Positions 29,338 to 35,805 of a DNA stretch of 35,805 nucleotides are shown here, in pieces. Source of the DNA: Chloroflexota bacterium (GTDB taxonomy: Bacteria > Chloroflexota > Dehalococcoidia > Lucifugimonadales > UBA826); the NCBI GenBank assembly GCA_003228105.1, contig QGNN01000016.1:1-35805 (forward strand), read 5' to 3'. Numbering within the stretch: position 1 is the first letter of the stretch; each line of letters begins with the position of its first letter. Under the pieces are notes generated by a model. That model searched no databases. It saw only the letters and a list, made by a program, of their open reading frames with translations, and was not told the DNA's origin. Made by a program: the position numbers and the translations under genes.

Positions 29338-29796
29338 TTAAAGAGCTTTAATGGTCTCTAGAATGTCTATCGGATTTAAGTCAGTGGCTACACGATAGAT
29401 GTTGCTAAATTGAATAAGGCCGTTCTTATCAACCACTACTATAGCTCTCTGTGGCGTACCTCTATTTTCATCAAACACCCCGTAAGAATCTGAAACCTTT
29501 CCGTGAGGGTAGAAATCTGACAGGATTGGGTAGGGTATACCACCTAAAGACCCTGAAAATGCCGATTGAGCAGGCTTTGAATCGCAGCTAATACCCAGAA
29601 CCTGGGTATCTACTTCTTCAAATGCATTATTGTGCATTCTGAAAGAAGAAACTTGGTGGGTTCAACCGCCTGTAAAGGAATATATATGAAAAGAAAGAAC
29701 CACATTCTTTTCTCCTTGAAATGAACTTAATGTCACCGGCTCCCCAGAATGGGCAGTAAGGGTGAAATTTGGGGCTTTATCGCCAACAGATAACAT
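29338..29796 (-). CDS. peroxiredoxin with in-frame UGA at the peroxidatic position (likely selenocysteine)
   Basis: An AhpC/TSA-family peroxidase of 152 residues. The true start is the ATG at 29796, preceded by AAGGAG at 6 bases; it gives the family N-terminus VGDKAPNFTLTAHSGEPVTL. The frame then reads FHIYSFTGG, TGA (29662-29664, codon 45), THQVSSFRMHNN, and LGISCDSKPAQSAF, IPYPILSDF, ending in a normal C-terminus. TGA takes the exact place of the reactive Cys in the T-x-x-C motif (FTPGCT in ordinary members). Selenocysteine peroxiredoxins with U here are known. A 14-bp hairpin follows (29613-29648). The one Cys (residue 71) is a possible resolving partner. An ORF caller would report only 29338-29637. 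Operon with LLM and trmI genes. Confidence 0.85.
29613..29648 (-). promoter_or_regulatory. SECIS-like hairpin downstream of the UGA
   Basis: On the minus strand, starting 13 bases after the UGA: CUUCUU, bulged U, CA, bulged G, AAUGCA, loop CAAUAA, UGCAUU, UG, AAGAAG. This gives 14 pairs with two single-base bulges; the loop begins 30 bases after the UGA, within the distance described for bacterial SECIS elements. The loop lacks the guanine usually found near its start, so SelB binding is not assured. Confidence 0.5.
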
Positions 29797-29826
29797 GAAT
29801 TGCTCCTTATTAGAGGTTTTGTTTAT

Positions 29827-30693
29827 TTAGGAATCCTTAGCTATTTTAATAAAATTGGAAAGTGAATCAAGGTGTTCTTGAGGGAATTGTAAACCCAGGT
29901 TCATGGTATTCACAGAAATATGGGTAGCACCCAACTGGCCCCACGCAAAGAAATTCTTTTGGATTTCAGTATTAGTCATGTTAAGGGAAATACGACCTTC
30001 TATTCCTATGTCTTCCATAGATCTGTTATTGGATTCTAAATATTGATTAAGCCGTTCAAAATTGATTCGGTTTTCATCAAATGGCAAACCTTGAGGAAGC
30101 CATCCGTCTCCAATTTTAGCTACTCTACGCAAAACAGGGTCTGCCATTCCTCCAAACCAAATAGGGATTGATTTTCTTGGCGGTAAGGGGTTCAAACCGG
30201 CATCTGTGACGATATGGTGATCTCCCTTAAATGTGACTAATTCGTCTGCCCATAATTTTCTTAGTAAGTTTATTTGTTCTTCTGATCGTTTACCACGGTT
30301 ATGGAAATTTTCTCCAAGTGCTTCATATTCAACCTGATTCCAGCCTGTTCCGATTCCTAGTCGTAATCGACCTCCCGATAGGAGATCAAGTGTCGCTGAT
30401 TGCTTGGCGAAAAGGACTGTCTGTCTTTGCGGCAGAATAATTACACCGGTGGCCAATTCTAGGTGATCTGAAATCCCGGCCACATAACTATAAAAGGTGA
30501 TTGGTTCATAGAATGAATCAGTATGTTGATAAGCCCCGGACCAGCCAGGACGGCTTGATGCGTTTGCACCCAACACATGGTCAAAAGCCAAAAGGTGATC
30601 GAATCCCAAGGCTTCCACACTTTGAACATATTCCTTTATCGCTACTACATCCACACCGGCCTCGGTTTGAGGGAAAACAGCTCCAATACGCAT
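29827..30693 (-). CDS. LLM-class F420-dependent oxidoreductase
   Basis: A 288-residue luciferase-like TIM-barrel protein of the F420-using group. Features: MRIGAVFPQTEAG at the start, LGFDHLLAFDHV near 33-44, ELATGVIILPQRQTVLFAKQ near 78-97, the SGGRLRLGIGTGWNQVEYEA stretch near 105-124, and PIWFGGMADPVLRRVAKIGDGWLP-type segment near 175-198. Such enzymes transfer hydride between F420 and varied small molecules; the substrate is unknown. It is the first gene of a minus-strand run with the peroxiredoxin and trmI. A decayed gene of another F420-linked family lies just upstream. Confidence 0.88.
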   Translation of the reverse strand: MRIGAVFPQTEAGVDVVAIKEYVQSVEALGFDHLLAFDHVLGANASSRPGWSGAYQHTDSFYEPITFYSYVAGISDHLELATGVIILPQRQTVLFAKQSATLDLLSGGRLRLGIGTGWNQVEYEALGENFHNRGKRSEEQINLLRKLWADELVTFKGDHHIVTDAGLNPLPPRKSIPIWFGGMADPVLRRVAKIGDGWLPQGLPFDENRINFERLNQYLESNNRSMEDIGIEGRISLNMTNTEIQKNFFAWGQLGATHISVNTMNLGLQFPQEHLDSLSNFIKIAKDS

Positions 30694-30776
30694 CGTAATA
30701 TTCCTAATTCTGTTTGGTTTCTAAGTGGTAGTTTACTATAGGTGCAACATATATTACCTTTGCAGGATTTTTGGAT

Positions 30777-31097
30777 TTATGAAAAAATCATTTGGTGTTG
30801 AGGGACGGGAGGATAGTAGACCCTACCAATAACTTTGATAAGAACGCTGATATTGTCATCAGGCGTGGGAAAACACACTGTATTTCTGAGACTAGAACCG
30901 AGAGGTTAGGCGGAAAAACCGTAGACCTGAAAGGGAAATGGGTTATGCTCGGCCAAGCTGTATTGACCTGAATGTTTTCCCCGTCAGTGTCTAGCCACAC
31001 GGGGATATTTGTGGGAACCGTTTTCCATTAAGGTAACAAATTGAGCAATATGAGGTTCAAATAATAATTCCACTTGTATTATAGATAGAGACGGCAT
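30777..31097 (-). pseudogene. decayed PPOX-class (pyridoxamine oxidase-like) gene
   Basis: Three minus-strand fragments in changing frames line up with a PPOX-fold protein. From ATG 31097: LLFEPHIAQFVTLMENGS, matching the family start. Then, in a second frame, IPVWLDTDGENIQVNTAW, the core strand pair. Then, after a third frame with stops (RFFRLTSRF), PDDNISVLIKVIGRVYY to a TAA near 30777. At least two frameshifts and several stops make it non-functional. Many such proteins bind F420 or FMN. It lies between typA and the F420-type LLM gene, so it may be a lost partner of the latter. Confidence 0.7.
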
Positions 31098-31106
31098 TTA
31101 AAATTT

Positions 31107-32945
31107 TTAGCCTTTATTGGGTTTTTGGGCCCGCTTTAGCTGACGAAGCCGAGCTTCTCCTGAAAGAATTCTTTTACGGAGTCTAAGGCTTTCAGGGGTG
31201 ATTTCTATTAATTCATCGTCAGAAATAATGTCCAAAGATTCCTCTAGGGAAAGTGTTTGCGGCTTTATTAGTTTGGTAGCTATATCAGATGTTGAAGATC
31301 GCACATTGGTTAGTTTCTTCTCTTTACACACGTTAACAGCTAAATCGGAAGATCTGGAGTTTAAACCAACAATCATACCCTCATAAACTTTAATACCACT
31401 GTCAATGAGGTTTTTTCCGCGTTCTTGAGAATTAATAAGCCCGTAGGCTACTGATTCTCCAGTCTCTGAAGCTACGAGAAATCCTTGAGTCGATCTTCTA
31501 ACTTCTCCTTCTTTTCTTCTGTATTCGGCGAAACGGCTAGACATAACCCCGTCGCCATGGGTTGCATTTTGGAAAAAAGACCTAAACCCAATAAGACCTC
31601 TCGTCGGGACCAAAAATGTTAATCTGAGATTTCCGTTGCCGTCGTTCACAACGTCTTCTAGCAATCCTAATCTGCGGTTCAGATTCTCAGTCAAGACCCC
31701 GTAATAGTCTTCATTTGTTTCGACATATAAATACTCGAAAGGCTCGTGAAGGCGGCCGTCAATTGTTTTAAGTATTGGCTGCGCTTGTGATACTTGAAAT
31801 TCGTACCCTTCTCTTCTCATGGTTTCGGCGAGAACGGACAAATGCAATTCTCCTCTGCCGCTGACATTAAACTCATCCGTATTTTCAGCCATTTCTACCC
31901 GCAGCCCGACATTTGTACGTAGCTCTTCCCTGAGTCTTTTTAAGAGTTCCCTTGAAGTGTGGTGCATTCCTTCCGTGCCCATGAAAGGTGAGGTATTGAC
32001 ACCGAAAGTCATTTTTACTGTGGGCTCTTCAACTTTGATTGGAGGTAGCGGTTGGGGGTTACTGGGATCAGAAATTGTATCTCCAATATTTACGTCAGAT
32101 AATCCAGTAATAGCGACAATTTCACCAGGGCCTGCATTGTCGATTTTACTTCTTTTCATTCCGTCATATATAAAGGTGGTTTCAATAATGTGATTAGAAA
32201 TTTCACCATCAGGTGAAATCAACGCGGCAGGTGATTTGTTGGATACACTTCCACGAGATATTTTCCCTATCGCTATTTGACCCGCGTAGTCATCATAGTC
32301 CAATGCGGTAACCAATATTTGCAAAGGGTCATTCGGATTTCCTGTTGGTGCTGGTACTTCATTAATTATCACGTCTATTAAAGGGTTGATATCGGTGGGG
32401 ATATCCTCCATATTTTCAATGGCATATCCCTCCCTGGCGGAAGCAAAAAGAACCGGGTATTCCAATTGTGAGTCCTTTGTAGCTAATTCTAAAAACAAAT
32501 CGTCAACCTCGGCATGCACTTCCTGTGGCCTGCATTCAGGTCGATCTATTTTATTGATAACCACTATAGGGGTTAGCCCGTAGGTCAAAGCTTGCTGAAG
32601 AACGTATTTGGTCTGTGGCATTGGCCCGTCGACAGAATCCACGAGTAGAATACATCCGTCGGCCATATTCATTACCCTTTCTACCTCCCCACTGAAATCG
32701 GCGTGGCCAGGGGTGTCTATGATATTTATTTTGGTCCCCTGATACATGATTGAAGTATTCTTGGCTAATATGGTAATTCCCTTTTCTTTTTCAAGGGGAT
32801 TACTGTCCATTATTAATTCACCAGGGTCTTCTCGTTCAGTGAAAATGTTGTTTTGCTTCAGAAAAGCATCTACAAGGGTAGTTTTACCATGATCAACATG
32901 AGCAATTATGGTGATATTTCTAATTTTTTCGGATGGGAGCATCAT
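31107..32945 (-). CDS. typA: translational GTPase TypA/BipA
   Basis: A ribosome-associated GTPase of the elongation-factor family, linked to ribosome assembly and stress or cold adaptation. G motifs: AHVDHGKTT (15-23), the switch segment KEKGITILAK, DTPGHADF and NKIDRP. The family-specific MTFGVNTSPFMGTEG lies mid-protein, followed by the EF-G-like domains III and V and the TypA C-terminal domain. Length 612 is standard. AAAGGA lies upstream of the ATG pair at the start. Transcribed alone on the minus strand. Confidence 0.96.
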   Translation of the reverse strand: MMLPSEKIRNITIIAHVDHGKTTLVDAFLKQNNIFTEREDPGELIMDSNPLEKEKGITILAKNTSIMYQGTKINIIDTPGHADFSGEVERVMNMADGCILLVDSVDGPMPQTKYVLQQALTYGLTPIVVINKIDRPECRPQEVHAEVDDLFLELATKDSQLEYPVLFASAREGYAIENMEDIPTDINPLIDVIINEVPAPTGNPNDPLQILVTALDYDDYAGQIAIGKISRGSVSNKSPAALISPDGEISNHIIETTFIYDGMKRSKIDNAGPGEIVAITGLSDVNIGDTISDPSNPQPLPPIKVEEPTVKMTFGVNTSPFMGTEGMHHTSRELLKRLREELRTNVGLRVEMAENTDEFNVSGRGELHLSVLAETMRREGYEFQVSQAQPILKTIDGRLHEPFEYLYVETNEDYYGVLTENLNRRLGLLEDVVNDGNGNLRLTFLVPTRGLIGFRSFFQNATHGDGVMSSRFAEYRRKEGEVRRSTQGFLVASETGESVAYGLINSQERGKNLIDSGIKVYEGMIVGLNSRSSDLAVNVCKEKKLTNVRSSTSDIATKLIKPQTLSLEESLDIISDDELIEITPESLRLRKRILSGEARLRQLKRAQKPNKG

Positions 32946-33114
32946 CGATAAAGGTCCTTTACAAAACTATTTACACATCAATGATCTCATATCTATGACT
33001 AAATGCAGAGGGAATATCAAACTGGTTAGCGGTTAATTTATCTGAGTCAGAGTAAAGCCGGGCTTTTCAGTAGGTATTTGTGAGACCAACCAAAGGAAGG
33101 AGAAGATAAATTTG

Positions 33115-33189
33115 TGGAGCCAACGGTCGGGATTGAACCGACGACCTGCTCTTTACGAAAGAGCTGCTCTACCACTGAGCTACGTTGGC
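33115..33189 (-). tRNA. tRNA-Thr (CGU)
   Basis: Minus-strand cloverleaf of 75 bases with encoded CCA. Acceptor GCCAACG pairs fully with CGTTGGC, D arm GCTC/GAGC, anticodon arm GCTCT-TTCGTAA-AGAGC (anticodon CGT, reading ACG), T arm GTCGG-TTCAATC-CCGAC, discriminator T. It is transcribed toward typA, 170 bases upstream of it. A short open frame covering it is a shadow. Confidence 0.96.
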
Positions 33190-33259
33190 ATTTCATTAAA
33201 TCATGCACAATTTTATTATATGGTTTAATTCTAATGAATAGAAACAAGTAGGAGATGTC

Positions 33260-34024
33260 TTGGTATACCCATTAATTATTGCTCATCGAGGATTTTCAGC
33301 CGAAAGACCTGAAAACACAATCAGTAGTTTCGATCATGCACTCGATAAAGGGTTTAACCTTTTGGAACTTGATGTGCATCTTTCCGCTGATGGTGTACTG
33401 GTGATTATGCACGATGAAAAAGTGGATAGAACTACAAGTGGGACTGGGTTTTTGAAATCTATGTCTTTTGAACAAATAAGCCAACTCGATGCGGGCTCTT
33501 GGTTTCGAAAGGACAACGAGGTTTGTTATCCTGGCGAGAGAGTACCAAGCTTGGAGGGTTTTCTCTCACGATATGCCGACAAGACCCATGTCTTTATTGA
33601 GATAAAAGCCTTGGAGAAGCAGTTGATCAACAAGCTTAAAGGTATGCTGGAGCAACATGATTTAATTCCAGAGGACTTCAAGGAGCAAATTGAGATTCCC
33701 GGCGTTTCAATCATTTCCTTCAACCGTGACCAGATCAGCTTGTCTGCACAAGCTATGCCGACGGCAGGGCATGGGTTACTGGTGATTAATCCTACTCAAG
33801 AGGACATTGAATTTTGTGTCCAAAATAGGATAAAAGGATTGTTTCCGAATATAAATTTACTGTCACCGGAATTAATGGAGTCAGCTAAAACCAATGGCTT
33901 AAGTATAGGTGTTTGGGGCGCAGGGTCAGTGGAAGATTTGGCTCTCATTTCTGATTATGAAATCCTGGGAGTTACCGTTGATTGGCCTTCAGAGGCAAGG
34001 AGATATTTTCAGAGACCTGGTTAA
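33260..34024 (+). CDS. glycerophosphodiester phosphodiesterase
   Basis: Cleaves glycerophosphodiesters from phospholipid turnover to glycerol-3-phosphate and an alcohol. The metal/catalytic set is visible: His9-Arg10 in IAHRGFSAERPENT, Glu36 and Asp38 in LELDVHLS, His51 in VIMHDEKVDRTT, and a late VTVDWP near the C-terminus. At 254 residues it is a cytosolic-type enzyme with no signal peptide. The TTG start has TAGGAG 6 bases upstream. It converges on the transporter gene, with only two bases between stops. Confidence 0.92.
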   Translation: MVYPLIIAHRGFSAERPENTISSFDHALDKGFNLLELDVHLSADGVLVIMHDEKVDRTTSGTGFLKSMSFEQISQLDAGSWFRKDNEVCYPGERVPSLEGFLSRYADKTHVFIEIKALEKQLINKLKGMLEQHDLIPEDFKEQIEIPGVSIISFNRDQISLSAQAMPTAGHGLLVINPTQEDIEFCVQNRIKGLFPNINLLSPELMESAKTNGLSIGVWGAGSVEDLALISDYEILGVTVDWPSEARRYFQRPG

Positions 34025-34026
34025 TC

Positions 34027-35736
34027 TCAAGAAGTGTTTCGCTGATTTTTGTCTTCCTCTTGGGCTATTGTGACTCCTTGTTCCACGTTGACCCATTTCA
34101 GTATGGCCGTGCCCGCTATTATTATGGACAATATTGAAGCAACGGCCATCCTAGTATCAAACATTGCAGTTACTACGACATAGAGCATTGGCCCGAAAAC
34201 TGAAGATGCCCGACTCATAAATCCAAAAAAGGAAAAAAATTCACCACTGCGTGTTTCTGGAGTGATTTGGGCGAACAAGCTTCTGGCCAAAGCCTGGCTA
34301 CCTCCCATTACAAGTCCTACGGAGATGCCGAGTATTATCCATTGTAGTTCTGCTGTTAACCCCAAGGGGATCCAAAGTAAATTGCGAATTAGTTGAGGCC
34401 ACCAATCCAAGGAGCCATTCCCAAGGGTAGATCGGTGATAACTCCCGATTTCGGTAGTTCCACTTAACCTGCCACCAGATATTGAAATACTGTATTGGGA
34501 ATTTTTGGAAGTTGCGATTTGGTTTGATAATTCTTTTATCGCCCTAGAAGGAATTGATTGCCCTAGCTCTAATTCTCCAATTTCCAATTTCCAAGCAGTA
34601 TCCATTTGGGAGTCAGTTAAATCAGGCCCCTTTGCAAAGACATATTTAAATTTTGTTTCATCGTAGCTAAATTGATAATCGAAATCGCTGTGTTTATTGG
34701 GTTGAAGAGGGATAATTGCGACTCCAAATAAAACTATCACTATCCAACCTGCTAAGGCCAGATATAGGGAATTTTTGGTATTCCATGCTGTGGCAAGCTT
34801 ACTAAAGCCCATCGCAGATGGTGCGGCAACAAATTGAATTATCAGCAGCGACAATATGATGAACATCTGATCAATTTTCAGTGCATCTGTTGCGAAAGCC
34901 GTGGCAATTCCCATAACAGTTTGAATGCCGTCGTTGAAAAGTAGGTATGCTGCCAGATAAACCAATATGACTTTAAACCGCACCAATTCTTTGAGGGTTT
35001 TGTTTAATTCTGAAAATGCTACCTTCGGCGCAGAACGAATGGTCAGCCCATAAATTTCATTGAATATCTCAGGTTCAGGTATTTTCTTTAAAGCCCATAA
35101 GGCCCAAACGAACCACCACACACCTACTGAGGCGATGCATAGTCTTAGGATCAGATCCGTGTGTTCGCTTTGCGATGTCAGCATGAGAACGATGACATGC
35201 ATCAATAGAAGTAGGCCACCGCCAACATAGCCGTAGGCATACCCCCGGCTGCTCACATCATCTAACAAATGTCGCGGTGCTATGTGTGGCAAGAATGAAT
35301 TGTAAATTACTAATCCACCTGCGAACCCAATATTTCCCAGTATGAATGTTCCCAATAACCAAGCCCACGGATGAGATGTGTAAACTGAAAAAAAACCAAG
35401 TACGGCGCATATACAACCAGATATGGTATACACCCACAGCAGTGTTTTCTTGATCGGTACCCTGTCAGCAATGATCCCGAGGATTGGACTCGAAAGAGCT
35501 ACTACCAATGTAGATATAGCCAACCCTACACTCCAAGAGGAGCTTCCTGTAAAGTTAATCCCCCATAATGTGGCATCTTCCCCTAGGGCGTTCTTGAAGA
35601 GAAGAACGTAATATAGGGGAAAAAAAGCGGCTAACCCACTTGTGGCGTAACCTGAATTTGCCCAGTCATACATACACCAGGCTCTGATTATTTTTTTATC
35701 GAGTAATGGTAGGTTGTTCAATGATGGATGGTTCAA
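34027..35736 (-). CDS. UMF1/Atg22-type MFS transporter
   Basis: A 569-residue major-facilitator protein of the vacuole-effluxer-like group. The signature MYDWANSGY is at residues 22-30, and about twelve hydrophobic helices are seen. Relatives in yeast export amino acids from the vacuole; bacterial substrates are unknown. Between helices near 325-343 and 453-480 there is a soluble insertion (about 344-450) with many polar residues, making it longer than the usual 420-480. The start is a TTG at 35736 without a strong ribosome site, so the N-terminus is uncertain. Confidence 0.87.
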   Translation of the reverse strand: MNHPSLNNLPLLDKKIIRAWCMYDWANSGYATSGLAAFFPLYYVLLFKNALGEDATLWGINFTGSSSWSVGLAISTLVVALSSPILGIIADRVPIKKTLLWVYTISGCICAVLGFFSVYTSHPWAWLLGTFILGNIGFAGGLVIYNSFLPHIAPRHLLDDVSSRGYAYGYVGGGLLLLMHVIVLMLTSQSEHTDLILRLCIASVGVWWFVWALWALKKIPEPEIFNEIYGLTIRSAPKVAFSELNKTLKELVRFKVILVYLAAYLLFNDGIQTVMGIATAFATDALKIDQMFIILSLLIIQFVAAPSAMGFSKLATAWNTKNSLYLALAGWIVIVLFGVAIIPLQPNKHSDFDYQFSYDETKFKYVFAKGPDLTDSQMDTAWKLEIGELELGQSIPSRAIKELSNQIATSKNSQYSISISGGRLSGTTEIGSYHRSTLGNGSLDWWPQLIRNLLWIPLGLTAELQWIILGISVGLVMGGSQALARSLFAQITPETRSGEFFSFFGFMSRASSVFGPMLYVVVTAMFDTRMAVASILSIIIAGTAILKWVNVEQGVTIAQEEDKNQRNTS

Positions 35737-35805
35737 ACAATTTTCTAAATCAGGGTGGAAAAAAAATCAATACGGCGACATACTATATTTACTAAGGGTT
35801 TATAT

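Noticed and set aside
30788-31000. 70-codon minus-strand ORF as a genuine small gene
   Set aside because: Its first residues match a PPOX core strand and the rest is out of frame, so it is a piece of the decayed gene.
33049-33063. AAAGCCGGGCTTT palindrome as a tRNA-Thr terminator
   Set aside because: The stem is short and no T-run follows it on the minus strand.

Overview
The window looks like a chromosomal segment of a low-to-mid GC, free-living bacterium, most likely a Chloroflexota of the Dehalococcoidia/SAR202 type. This is an inference from gene content: F420-type LLM oxidoreductase, NHL-repeat protein, molybdenum hydroxylase, acyl-CoA dehydrogenase/MaoC pair, UPF0182, DUF951, Rex and an arginine operon. 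No prophage, IS element or CRISPR array was seen. TTG and GTG starts are common.

Layout. 1-510: 3' end of 23S rRNA, then an initiator tRNA where a 5S gene would be expected. 672-1201: a decayed gene with three in-frame stops and a frameshift. 1266-6851: NHL protein (-), PIG-L deacetylase (+), and a minus-strand run of molybdenum-hydroxylase large subunit, NAD-dependent epimerase and CoaE. 7002-14478: an arginine operon (argJ, argB, UPF0182, argD, argG) with an extended -10 promoter and a terminator-like hairpin in the leader. 14500-17884: acyl-CoA dehydrogenase, a frameshifted MaoC-type hydratase, pyrF, DUF951 and a bifunctional-nuclease-family protein. 17905-24890: a full F1Fo ATP synthase operon (AtpI/AtpZ-like, a, c, b, delta, alpha, gamma, beta, epsilon). 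24907-28528: rex (-), divergent from citrate synthase, a zinc-ribbon protein and a MidA-type methyltransferase. 28515-31097: minus-strand trmI, a peroxiredoxin, an LLM oxidoreductase and a decayed PPOX gene. 31107-35736: typA, tRNA-Thr(CGU), a glycerophosphodiesterase and a UMF1/Atg22-type transporter.

The most interesting signals are hidden in stop codons. The peroxiredoxin has an in-frame UGA exactly where the peroxidatic cysteine belongs, followed by a long hairpin at SECIS distance; it is best read as a selenocysteine peroxiredoxin that normal ORF calling truncates. The ATP synthase beta gene also has an in-frame UGA, at a conserved glycine 51 codons before the family's normal end; selenocysteine does not explain that one. 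Subunit a has a His-rich insertion, and epsilon lacks its C-terminal helical domain. Two clear pseudogenes and one single-base frameshift complete the picture.
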